From NCBI RefSeq assembly GCF_001641265.1, contig NW_020167538.1, positions 682,001-746,000 on the forward strand: a stretch of 64,000 nucleotides of DNA, read 5' to 3'. The translations under genes were made by a program, and so were the position numbers. This document shows, one piece after another, positions 1-8,720 of this stretch. This DNA comes from Pseudogymnoascus destructans (Eukaryota > Ascomycota > Leotiomycetes > Thelebolales > Thelebolaceae). The notes under the pieces were generated by a model that saw only the letters and a list, made by a program, of their open reading frames with translations, made no database searches and had not been told where the DNA came from. Position 1 is the first letter of the stretch; each line of letters begins with the position of its first letter.

Positions 1-349
1 TCCCCGGCGGCAGCTTCCCCGTCGTCAGCCGAGCCGTGTGCCTTCCAGCATCACCATAATAGTCGACCTGCACCCTCTGTCTCTTCGGTCCTCTCGCCTC
101 GCTATTGGGCCCAATGTATTCCTCATGCTCCTCGCTGAAGCGCGGATTCTGTATAATCTCCCTATTCACCGGCGCCGGGCGTTTCGATTCGTTTCCTCCT
201 CCCCCTTCCCCGTTCATGCGGGACTCCTTGTGAAGCGCAACCTTCCTCGCCGTCAACCGATCCTTCCACCGCCCGCCTTTGAACACGGGCTTCGCGACCA
301 GCGGCGCATCGCCAATCTCAAAATTCATGAGCATCCCATCGTCGGCCAT
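1..349 (-). CDS. DBP7: ATP-dependent RNA helicase Dbp7, N-terminal part (runs off the window)
   Basis: The minus strand reads openly from an ATG at 349 to the window edge, 116 codons without a stop. It begins MADDGMLMNFEIG and continues with FKGGRWKDRLTARK, the characteristic N-terminus of fungal Dbp7, a DEAD-box helicase needed for 60S ribosomal subunit assembly in the nucleolus. The helicase core (Q motif, DEAD, SAT) lies outside the window, so the assignment rests on the N-terminal signature alone. The low-complexity stretch after residue 45 (GEGGGGNESKR, then PKRQR) is a basic, nuclear-looking linker. The gene is divergent from PAN6, with about 400 bp between the start codons. Other nucleolar DEAD-box proteins are possible but less likely, given the MADDGM...FKGGRW opening. 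Confidence 0.72.
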   Translation of the reverse strand, partial: MADDGMLMNFEIGDAPLVAKPVFKGGRWKDRLTARKVALHKESRMNGEGGGGNESKRPAPVNREIIQNPRFSEEHEEYIGPNSEARGPKRQRVQVDYYGDAGRHTARLTTGKLPPG

Positions 350-746
350 CTTTGCTTCTCCCCAGGATAATTTCCTGGTTCGTCTGGTTTCTAGAGAAAA
401 ACGTATTGGAGAGAGAATTGTTTCCCAAGAACTGGGCCCTGGCTTTTAGCTATCTTTCCAAAAAGTTTCGTTATCGAGGAATTTCCCGCACGGACCACCA
501 CAGAATGAAAATGCGGGATGCGGGAGCGCTAAACCCCTTCAAGCCATATGCGGCCGCCCCAAACCTTTTAAGTCCTGCCGGATACACGGTGGTGATGATG
601 CTTCATTATACGCCGCACAACGGAGCACAGCAACCATGTCTTCCCCCCAGGCAACAGCATAAAGAACCATGGCCTCCCCAGATGCACAACCCTCTACACT
701 ACCAATTCCACAAACTCAACAACCACTCGGCCCCTAGAGCCGCGCA
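350..746. promoter_or_regulatory. Divergent intergenic region DBP7 / PAN6
   Basis: Non-coding gap between two divergent start codons, presumably holding both promoters and 5' leaders. I see no convincing TATA box or known operator. The half nearest PAN6 is CA-rich and pyrimidine-rich on the plus strand (about 600-740), as is common in fungal 5' leaders. Confidence 0.4.
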
Positions 747-1916
747 ATGTCAATAATCCCCCGACTCCTCCCCCGCCTACGCCCACTACCAACCGCATTC
801 CTCCCCACAATGTCGTCCCGCAACCTCACAACCACCCCATCCTCCCAGGCCTGCAAGCCGTCCTCCCCCACCTCCCCTTCCTCATCGACAATCCCAAACA
901 CCACCATCAAAATCTTCCGCACCCTCCCCTCCCTCCGCCACTGGCGCCGCACCCAGCGCGACGCCCACCGCACAATCGGGCTCGTCCCCACCATGGGCGC
1001 CCTGCACGCCGGGCACCTCTCTTTGATCCGGCAAGCCGCTTCCGAGACCTCGGCGGTGGTGGTCTCTATCTACGTCAACCCCGCGCAATTCGGCGTGCAT
1101 GAGGACTTGGCGAGTTATCCGCAGACGTGGGATGCTGATTGCGCTATGCTTCGCGACCTTGACAGGGAACTGGCGGAGGATGGAGGCAATCTGGGGAGTG
1201 TGGCGGCGGTATTCGCGCCAACTGATAAAACGATGTATCCCTCCGGCTTCCCCGGGCAAGAAGTCGACGCAAAGGGCAGTTTCGTGACCATCACCCCCGC
1301 CGGCGAAAAACTCGAAGGCGTGCAACGCCCAACATTTTTCCGCGGCGTAGCGACGGTGTGCATGAAGCTCTTCAACATCGTCACGCCAGAGAAGGTATAT
1401 TTCGGACAGAAGGATGTCCAGCAGACGGTGGTGATTAGGAAGATGGTGAGGGATTTCTGTATGGATACCGAGGTCCGCGTTGGTGCCACGATGAGGGAGA
1501 GCGATGGGTTGGCGATGAGTAGTCGGAATGTCTACCTTGGAACCCGGCGCAGGGCGAGGGCGACGGTGTTGAGCGAGACGTTGAAAATTGCCGAAGCGCG
1601 GTGGAAATCGGGCTGTCGAACCAGGGACGAGATTATGGGACCCGCAGAGGAATACGTCCGCAGTATCCAATCAGCGGAGGAGGCGAAACTGCCAGGGCAA
1701 AGAGTGAAGTTTGAGACCGGATACCTGTCGCTAGCTGACCCAGAGAGTTTGGAGGAGCTGGAGAGGGTGGAGGGGGGGAGGGGCGCGGTGCTCAGTGGTG
1801 CGTTTAAGATGTTGCCTGTTGAGGAGGCAGGGGAGGGGGAGGATCTGGGGTTGAGTGGGGGGCCGGCGGTGAGGTTGATTGATAATATTATTTTGGAGCC
1901 TGTGGAGGAGGCGTAG
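747..1916 (+). CDS. PAN6: Pantoate--beta-alanine ligase (pantothenate synthetase)
   Basis: Single-exon gene of 389 codons. It ligates pantoate and beta-alanine with ATP through a pantoyl-adenylate intermediate, the last step of pantothenate (vitamin B5) synthesis. Family motifs occur in order: TMGALHAGHLSLIR (the HIGH-like nucleotidyl-transferase motif, residues about 81-94), YVNPAQFG, FFRGVATVCMKLFN, VYFGQKDVQQ, and ESDGLAMSSRNVYL with the KMSKS-like SSRN. The length exceeds bacterial PanC (about 280) because of an N-terminal extension of about 60 residues and insertions (AEDGGNLGSV; GEGEDLGLSGG) usual in fungal homologues. The first ATG (747) gives an Arg/Pro/Ser-rich N-terminus that might target mitochondria. 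A second in-frame Met at 810 (MSSRN) is an alternative start. An AATAAA at 2008-2013 suits a polyadenylation signal. Confidence 0.93.
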   Translation: MSIIPRLLPRLRPLPTAFLPTMSSRNLTTTPSSQACKPSSPTSPSSSTIPNTTIKIFRTLPSLRHWRRTQRDAHRTIGLVPTMGALHAGHLSLIRQAASETSAVVVSIYVNPAQFGVHEDLASYPQTWDADCAMLRDLDRELAEDGGNLGSVAAVFAPTDKTMYPSGFPGQEVDAKGSFVTITPAGEKLEGVQRPTFFRGVATVCMKLFNIVTPEKVYFGQKDVQQTVVIRKMVRDFCMDTEVRVGATMRESDGLAMSSRNVYLGTRRRARATVLSETLKIAEARWKSGCRTRDEIMGPAEEYVRSIQSAEEAKLPGQRVKFETGYLSLADPESLEELERVEGGRGAVLSGAFKMLPVEEAGEGEDLGLSGGPAVRLIDNIILEPVEEA

Positions 1917-2598
1917 ATGGGGTGGTGGTAGGGGGGTATATAGAGGAAGAGAATATAGAAATGTATATATGTATAAATGGCGGCACACGCTGAAGCATTT
2001 CATACTCAATAAAGACTGCAAGACACTATCAGAGAAGGTTCTGAGCCACAGGTTATGTCTATTTGGCACTTCACAGCAAAAATCACAATGAACACAACAA
2101 GTTGGCAGATTATTTTTATATGCTATCTCTAACTATACTACAGGTCAGTCCAGACCCACGCTCCCGTGCACACGCACGCAAAAGCCCGCCGTCTAGATCG
2201 AAGAGTGGAGAAATGTCTATCACACGAATAATTTGGGTTTGTCCCCTTATCCCCCCCCCTTCCGTGTGAAAAAACGCCAAAGCTCTATGTTGGTACACAT
2301 CGCAACAGAGCAAAAGCCGCCCAGAAAGACAGCCGCCAACCACCACACCATCGATGATATCAAAACGCAAGGAAAATACAACTCGATTCAACCAAAAGGG
2401 CTAGCCAACCACCAAAAAAACAAAGATAACACCCATTTTTGCACCCCCCCCCCTTCCTCCCGATTTTATTTACTGTCTCGCACTGGGTATCAGAAATAAA
2501 CAAATGAAAAGCGGTAAAATATTGATACGTGTTCCCCGAAGATGGACGCACCACCCTCAGGAAATACAAGCAGCACAACGGAAGCACGGCAGCCAAAC
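1917..2598. other. Convergent 3' intergenic region PAN6 / PPR gene
   Basis: Non-coding interval between two convergent genes. It contains an AATAAA at 2008-2013 for PAN6, C-runs (about 2250 and 2444-2453) and A-rich tracts. I see no gene or element in it. Confidence 0.4.
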
Positions 2599-5500
2599 TC
2601 AGGCCACCTCCCCACGCCCCCCCCCAACGAGCTCCAGGATCTTTCCCGACACCGCGTTCGGGTACCCCCTACTCAGCATCTCCTGCACAACAGCCATCGC
2701 CCCCGGCCTATCCTCCGCAGCCAGGAACGCACGGGCCATAGCCTCATATGTGCTAGGCTCGCGCTTCTCCCTTCCGACGACATCAAAGACCGCCTTAGCC
2801 TTCGCGAAGTCCCCCTCGTTCGCCCAGCCGTGGATGAGCGTGTTGGCGATATACGGCGTCATCTCGACTCGCTGCGCAGTCATGGCTTGCAAGAACGGCT
2901 CGGTTTCCGCGACGCGGTGGTTAGCGACCAGAGCTTCGAAAAGGGCCTGATAGACGCAAGCTTGAGGGCGGATGGAGCAGTCAGCGGAGACGGAGTTGAA
3001 GACCGAGAGGGCGCCAGCGATGTCGTTCTGGACGCATCCCTTAGCGTGGATGAGGGATGCGTAGTGGACAGCCTCGGGCTTCTGTCCGGTGCTGCGGATG
3101 ACGTCCAGGACGGCCTCGGCGGCGGCCATATTGATTGGCTCGAGGGTGGCGTGGGTGTCGACGAGGAGCTTGTAGGTGTGGTTCGTAGGCTGGATGCCCT
3201 TGGTCTTCATGCGCTCGTAGTACATGAGCACTTTGCTCTTGTCGCGCTTGGTGGTGAGGAAGAACTGCATCAGGCTGTTGTAGGGGGCGGGGCGGGCCTT
3301 GTAGTTAGGCATCGACTCCATCTCCTCGAACAGCTCTTCGGCGAACTTCTCGTCGCTGACGCGGCACAGGGCGTTGACGATGGTCCCGTAGGTGACGCTT
3401 GTGGGACGAATGCCCAATGAGCGCATCTCGGCGAAGAAGAAGAGGCAGTCGTCAATGCGGCGGGCCTTTCCAAGCTTGCCAATGAGAGCATTGTACAAGA
3501 ATGAAGAAGGCTCGACGCCCTCAGACTTGGCGCGGTGGAAGATCTTCACGGCCTCGGAAGCCTCGTCGAAGGTCTTGGTAGACTCCTTGAGAGTGGTGAT
3601 GTACAGACCGAAAGTGTTCGCGGTCGGTGCAGCGCCCATATCGAGGAGCTCCTGGTGGAACTGGGCAGCCAAAGTGCGGTTACCGAGCGTGAGGCAGGCA
3701 CCGACCATGGCATCCAGAATCGACACCCATCCGTATCTGACAACAGGGTACTGGGTCAGGAGTGGGACATCAGACCTAGCCATGCCGAGAATATCGTGGA
3801 CTAGGTTGGTGCGCTCCTCTCTCGCAGCAGCCGAAATCAGCTTGGCGTAAGTGATGTAGCGGGGGTGGCGACCAGCGCGTCTAATGTTGCGGAACCTATT
3901 CAATGCCTCATTGAGGCGAGACACCTTCGCGCGTGAGGTAAGTCCCCTCTCAAGCTCATCGGCGATGAGAGACGAGCCCTTGAAGTCGGTAGAAGCAGCG
4001 TAAGGATCAAACGAGTCCTCGAATGATGGCCTGGTAACTGGCGCCTGGAAATGGGTTGGGAACGGCTGTTGGTAGACAACAGGTGGCTCGATGGTACGGG
4101 GGTCAACAATGCCGCGCCTTCCCATGAACTGCTCCACCAGAAGCATGCCCTCCTCCACCTCGTCCGCAATCGATGGCTGAGAAGAGGCAGATCCCCTGAT
4201 GCGCTGGAACATCTGCTCTGCCTGGGAGAGTCCCAGAGCAGCCTGTCCAGATCCGATCATGCTGATGGCATACATGGCCGTTGGCTCAATGAATGAAGCC
4301 GAAATGGCCATTCCAGGGGCAGACAGAATCTGCCAGTACTTGGAGGCCTCAGCGACGTTTCCAGAGCGGACGCTAAGAGCGAGCAGGGCCATGGCTGGAG
4401 CCGCAACATCCTGGCTGTCGAGAGGAACGTTCTCGAACGCTGAAAGAGCAACCGAGCTGTTACCAGCATCGGCGGCAGAAGCAGCGATCTTGCCCATAGC
4501 GGAGGCCTTGGGTGCCAAGCTCAAGCATTGGGCCCACTTAAGAGCTTCGGCGTGAACGCCGCTGTCAAGCAGCCCTTGAACAAGTCCATGCGACACGATT
4601 ATGTCCTTCACCGCAGAGTTCTTTGCGCTTGATGACTCAACAATCTTCTCGTAAAAGCGGATCGCTCCGGGAAGTTTGTCGGAATCGACGTACGCCTTCA
4701 CAACAGCAGCGTAGACAAATGCGTCTTGGCGGTCAGTAAGTTCCACCAGTCCGTAGTTGTCTGCAACAGCAATGTCCTTGTACTCGTTGTAGCACTCAAC
4801 GGCGCTGGTGAGATCCCGGGAAGCTGCGTATCCCTTGATCATCGATGGGAACGTGGCAGCCAAAGGAATAACCTTCTTTGACTCCATGTCCTCGTAGAAG
4901 CGCGCCATGTCGTTGACACGCACAGCCTCAGCGCAAGCTGAAATGAGCTTGAAGTATGTCTCTGCTGGGTAAGTGCGGTCCTTGTTGGTCCTCATGGACA
5001 TATCGAACATCTTGACGGCAAAATCGAGCCTGTCGTCTTCGGACAAGATGTCGAACTCCATCTCGCTGGATGCAAGCATGAACTTGTCGGGTTGTTCCAT
5101 GCCGCCGAAGCGGGCACGCTTCTCCTCCAACATCTTCTTGGAATCGTTGACCTCGAGAGATCTGGAGGCAAGAAGGTTGATGAGGGTGTTGTAGGTGGCA
5201 GTGGTGGGTGCCACCTTGCGGCGAAGCATGTCCGAGTAGACATCGAGAGCCTTGGGCACCACCTGAATCCTTTCGGCAGGCAGGTGGATAGCAGCGTCGA
5301 GAAGCGCGTTGTACGAGTCCGCAACTGGCTTGATGCCAGCAACAAGCATGGACTCGAAAACGGCGGGAATCTCGGCATAACGCTGGGATTGAGAGAGCTT
5401 CGTGAGGTGCTCAGCGTAGCTCTGGGACTGGAGGTCCGAGGTTGTCGTGACCGAGCTGGTTGACAATGGGGAACGGCGGAAGTCCTCGAGGCTCATGGGA

Positions 5501-6114
5501 GGTGTAAGGAGCCCCGAAGCAACCTGCTCCAATCCATTGATATGTAGGTCTCTAATCTGCTGCGCGACCTTCGGGGTAACGGCGCCCGATCCCTCGACTG
5601 AAACGAATGTGTCGCTGCGAGCCTTCCGGAGGCCATCAAGGTCGCCCGTGCTTTGGGATCTCTCCAAGCCCGGGCGCTGATTCTCATAGCTCGCGACTAC
5701 TGCCTCTGCAGTTCCCTCCTCGACCTCTGGAACCGAAGGCTTCCACTCAATCCGCTTGGCGAACTGGAATTGTGTCCATTCCTTCTCCGGCTCCCCGACG
5801 GGGTGCTGCTTCTTCCAGGCATCGAAGTAGGCGTCTAGCCCCGCATCGCTGGTGTTGTGTCTCTCTGGCCGCGCATCCTGCTGGAGGGTGAGCGCCGACG
5901 AGGCGTTTACGCTGGTGTGGAAAGCATTCTTGAAGCGGTAGCTGTGGAGCTTCCCAACACTGTTGTGGCGACGAGCGAACGCGCTGCGGTTGTGCTGGTT
6001 CGGGTAGGAGGACGGGTGTGTCGCAGCAACGAGTGACTGGGCGTATCCGTGGTGAAATGTTTTGGCGAACCCCTGGCGTGCGAGATTGGAGTAGAGATTT
6101 GAGTAAATGGGCAT
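2599..6114 (-). CDS. Mitochondrial pentatricopeptide-repeat (PPR) protein
   Basis: Uninterrupted 1171-codon gene. At least 13 PPR-type helical hairpins are visible, e.g. SYNALLDAAIHLP (about residue 265), TYNTLINLLASR, TFPSMIKGYAAS, FLYNALIGKLGKARR, SVTYGTIVNALCRVSD, APYNSLMQFFLTT, HTYKLLVDTHATLE, VHYASLIHAKGC, CVYQALFEALVANH and IANTLIHGWANEGD. They fall in an N-terminal group (about 235-560) and a C-terminal group (about 745-1160) with a divergent middle. The first about 70 residues are rich in Ser, Arg, His and Ala with few acids, as expected of a mitochondrial presequence. PPR proteins bind organellar RNA, and fungal members of this length act in mitochondrial mRNA stability or translation. 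The specific RNA target cannot be read from sequence. It is transcribed divergently from ERG8. Confidence 0.85.
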   Translation of the reverse strand: MPIYSNLYSNLARQGFAKTFHHGYAQSLVAATHPSSYPNQHNRSAFARRHNSVGKLHSYRFKNAFHTSVNASSALTLQQDARPERHNTSDAGLDAYFDAWKKQHPVGEPEKEWTQFQFAKRIEWKPSVPEVEEGTAEAVVASYENQRPGLERSQSTGDLDGLRKARSDTFVSVEGSGAVTPKVAQQIRDLHINGLEQVASGLLTPPMSLEDFRRSPLSTSSVTTTSDLQSQSYAEHLTKLSQSQRYAEIPAVFESMLVAGIKPVADSYNALLDAAIHLPAERIQVVPKALDVYSDMLRRKVAPTTATYNTLINLLASRSLEVNDSKKMLEEKRARFGGMEQPDKFMLASSEMEFDILSEDDRLDFAVKMFDMSMRTNKDRTYPAETYFKLISACAEAVRVNDMARFYEDMESKKVIPLAATFPSMIKGYAASRDLTSAVECYNEYKDIAVADNYGLVELTDRQDAFVYAAVVKAYVDSDKLPGAIRFYEKIVESSSAKNSAVKDIIVSHGLVQGLLDSGVHAEALKWAQCLSLAPKASAMGKIAASAADAGNSSVALSAFENVPLDSQDVAAPAMALLALSVRSGNVAEASKYWQILSAPGMAISASFIEPTAMYAISMIGSGQAALGLSQAEQMFQRIRGSASSQPSIADEVEEGMLLVEQFMGRRGIVDPRTIEPPVVYQQPFPTHFQAPVTRPSFEDSFDPYAASTDFKGSSLIADELERGLTSRAKVSRLNEALNRFRNIRRAGRHPRYITYAKLISAAAREERTNLVHDILGMARSDVPLLTQYPVVRYGWVSILDAMVGACLTLGNRTLAAQFHQELLDMGAAPTANTFGLYITTLKESTKTFDEASEAVKIFHRAKSEGVEPSSFLYNALIGKLGKARRIDDCLFFFAEMRSLGIRPTSVTYGTIVNALCRVSDEKFAEELFEEMESMPNYKARPAPYNSLMQFFLTTKRDKSKVLMYYERMKTKGIQPTNHTYKLLVDTHATLEPINMAAAEAVLDVIRSTGQKPEAVHYASLIHAKGCVQNDIAGALSVFNSVSADCSIRPQACVYQALFEALVANHRVAETEPFLQAMTAQRVEMTPYIANTLIHGWANEGDFAKAKAVFDVVGREKREPSTYEAMARAFLAAEDRPGAMAVVQEMLSRGYPNAVSGKILELVGGGRGEVA

Positions 6115-7018
6115 TTAGCAGATGGGAAGTCCTCTCATTGACTGGGAGGAGCGGATATTAGATTCGGAGAGAGATGGATTGCAGGTTCATTGACAGCAGT
6201 GGCCGTCAACAAACGCGCTATGTGAATTTGGTATAAGTTTGAGGTTGGGGATTGGGAAGGTCGACTGGAAGTGTCGAGTCGAACAGTGTATGATTTGATT
6301 AAAAACGGAGGAAGGAGTCGATATTGAAGTTGTTGCTGATGTGGTAGTCTTGGTAGTGTGTGTGGTGGTAGTTGTGGGAAAAAGAAAGTTTTGGAAAGAT
6401 GACGAGTCAGGTGTGTCTGATACGCCGAGAAGGAAATTCCTAATTTGCACTTTTCCATGCTTTTCCATGCCGAAGAGAAAGAGCCGGGTCCGTGGCGAAT
6501 TCAAACCGGCGACTCTTGCTCGCCATTGGTCTCTCATCCCGCCGTCCAGCCGCTATCCCCGCTGTCCAGCCGCTGTCCCCGCTGTCCCCGCTGTCCCCGT
6601 TGTCCCCGCTGTCCCCGAGTGTTTGGATTGGAACAATCAGATCCGGCGAATCTGTATCTTCCGTCCTTTTGTGAGTCTCGCAATTGGCTGATCCCCGTCC
6701 ATGAAAATACAACAGAAGCACGTGGAAGCCTGAGGTTTCCTGTTAGTTTCGTTTAGTTTCGCCTTCCGAAAGCCGCGGATCCGCTCCAAAGGGCGCAGTG
6801 TACCCATGTTACCGCGCGGCCTCGAAATCCCATACCCCAACTTACTCGAGTAACTTACTCGAGTAACCCCGTCCGTCGCCTCCGTTTCGGATTCGGCCCA
6901 TTCGGACCATTCGTCACGGGATCTTCAACTCCCCCTCACCCCGTGATATCTCTACATACCAGTCCAGTCCGCCGCCAGTATCAACAACGTCTCCTCCTCC
7001 TTATCTGACACCTACTCA
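6115..7018. promoter_or_regulatory. Divergent intergenic region PPR gene / ERG8
   Basis: About 900 bp upstream of both genes. It contains a 9-bp GCTGTCCCC-type minisatellite at about 6548-6616 and a short direct repeat of ACTCGAGTAACTT at about 6842-6868. The ERG8-proximal part (6880-7018) is CT-rich on the plus strand, typical of a fungal 5' leader. No gene is apparent. Confidence 0.45.
6548..6616. repeat. 9-bp minisatellite (GCTGTCCCC)n
   Basis: Imperfect tandem copies of GCTGTCCCC, about seven units with variants such as GCTATCCCC, GCTGTCCAGCC and GTTGTCCCC. It lies in the shared upstream region of the PPR gene and ERG8 and is not in a plausible coding frame. Confidence 0.8.
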
Positions 7019-8592
7019 ATGGCCGACTCGAGCAAATCCTACTCCGCCGTCTCGGCGCCTGGTAAGGTCCTGCTGGCAGGCGGATACCTCGTTCTCGACA
7101 GAGAGTACACGGGACTCGTCTTCGGTCTCAGTGCGCGCATCCATGTTATCGTCAACGACGCAGTGACGCCCGAGGGCGCCGAACCGCTTATTGTTGTCAA
7201 GAGCCCGCAGTTCATCGAGGCGGAATGGAGATACTCCACCGCCATTCTGGCAGATGGTGCGGGGGTGGCTGTTAAGCAGTTGGAGAGGTACGATATGAGA
7301 TTATATTTCATTTTGTCTAGCCTTATCTTTTTGGCTCTTACGTGGACCCCTTTTCTCCTTATAGTTGTCCACTCTCCTCACTCTCCTCACTCTCCTCACT
7401 CTCCTCACTCTCCTCACTCTCCTCACTCTCCTCACTCTCCTCACTCTCCTCACTCTCCTCACTCTCCTCACTCTCCTCACTCTCCTCAATCTCCCCTCAA
7501 ACTATATTCGCATACTAACCACCCCCCTCCCACCCCAGTCCCTCCACCTCCCGCAACCCCTTCGTCGAAACAACCCTAACCTACACCCTCTCCTACCTAA
7601 CCACCACCCAATCCCTCACCACCCTCCCCTCCCTCTCCATCACCATCCTCGCCGACAACGACTACTACTCCCAACCCACCACCACCACCACCTCTTCCCC
7701 CTCCCCATTCACATCCTTCCCCACCCCCCTCTCCTCCGCCAACAAAACCGGCCTCGGCTCCTCCGCCGCTCTCACAACAGCCCTAACCTCCTCCCTCCTG
7801 CACCAGCTCCTCCCCTCTCCCCCCAGCCAGATCCTGCAACACAACCTCAGCCAAGCCTGCCACTGCGCCGCGCAAGGGAAGATCGGGTCTGGTTTCGACG
7901 TTGCAGCTGCTGTGTACGGGACGTGTCTATACCGCCGCTTCTCTCCTTCCCTTTTGTCCACCATCAGCGATGCGAGTGGGCCAGGATCCTCTGGGTTTGC
8001 GGAGAGGTTGAAGAGCGTGGTGGAGGATGAAGAAAAGAAATGGGATACCCAAATCGAGAAGGTCAGCGTTGCAATCCCAAAGGGTTACGCATTAGTGATG
8101 TGCGACGTCGATTGCGGCTCCCAAACCGTAGGGATGGTGAAATCCGTCCTTGCGTGGCGGGCGAAGGAAGTCGACGACGCTACGCCCATCTGGACCTCTC
8201 TCCAATCCTCCAACGAGAAACTCGCGCGCGCCTTGTCAGCGGGGAAGGAGGACGAGATCAGTGCAGCGTTCACTGCGATCCGGGCCCTGATCCGGGAAAT
8301 GGGCGAGAAATCAGGGGTCCCCATCGAGCCCGCTGCGCAAACGGCCTTGTTGGATAAGCTCGGGGAGGTGGAGGGCGTAGTAGGCGGTGTAGTCCCAGGA
8401 GCCGGTGGTCATGATGCTGTAGCGTTGTTGATTAGGGAGGGTGATGAGACGTTGGAGAGGGTGAAGGCGGTGTTGGAGGAGTGGAGTGCGAGGGGGGAGG
8501 GGAAGGTGAAGTTATTGGGTGTTAAAGGGGAGATGGAGGGGGTGAGGGTTGAGGGCGGGTTCGAGTATGGGAAGTGGCTTGAAGAGGCTTGA
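7019..8592 (+). CDS. ERG8: Phosphomevalonate kinase
   Basis: Two exons, 7019-7287 and 7539-8592, give a 440-residue protein. It phosphorylates mevalonate-5-phosphate in the mevalonate branch of ergosterol synthesis. GHMP-kinase features: SAPGKVLLAGGYLVLD (residues about 12-27), TGLVFGLSARIHV, the ATP loop KTGLGSSAALTTAL in exon 2, and GKIGSGFDVAAAVYGTCLYRRF. The intron (251 bp) starts GTACGA and has a TACTAAC branch site at 7513-7519 and a CCCCAG acceptor. Splicing joins QLE to SPSTSRNPFVETTLTYTLSY with frame kept, and NPFVETTL is family-typical. The intron carries a 13-unit 9-bp minisatellite. Unspliced RNA stays open through the repeat and ends at 7579. Exon 2 begins very C-rich, unlike exon 1. 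Confidence 0.93.
7372..7488. repeat. 13 x 9-bp perfect minisatellite in the ERG8 intron
   Basis: Thirteen uninterrupted copies of CTCTCCTCA (117 bp) lie within the ERG8 intron upstream of its branch site. The unit is a multiple of three, so the array has no effect on frame when the intron is retained. In the frame of exon 1 it reads as (HSP)n. Confidence 0.95.
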
Positions 8593-8720
8593 GAGTGGGT
8601 GTATAGGCGTCTCATGTTAGCCTAGAAAGCATAGCAAAAAATCCATATCCATTCACAATAATCTCAATTGTTCCCGCCCCCCAACCCTAAATCTACCACC
8701 CACCTACACACATCATCCAT

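Noticed and set aside
882..1670. 262-codon minus-strand frame antisense to PAN6
   Set aside because: Shadow frame; the plus strand has all pantothenate synthetase motifs.
2542..3420. 292-codon plus-strand frame antisense to the PPR gene
   Set aside because: Shadow of a high-GC third-position gene; the Asp/Gly/Val/Leu-rich translation has no domain and the minus strand encodes clear PPR repeats.
7365..8030. Long plus-strand frame with Leu/Thr repeats over the ERG8 intron
   Set aside because: It is a by-product of the 9-bp minisatellite and C-rich exon 2 read in the wrong frame; splicing gives a clear phosphomevalonate kinase instead.
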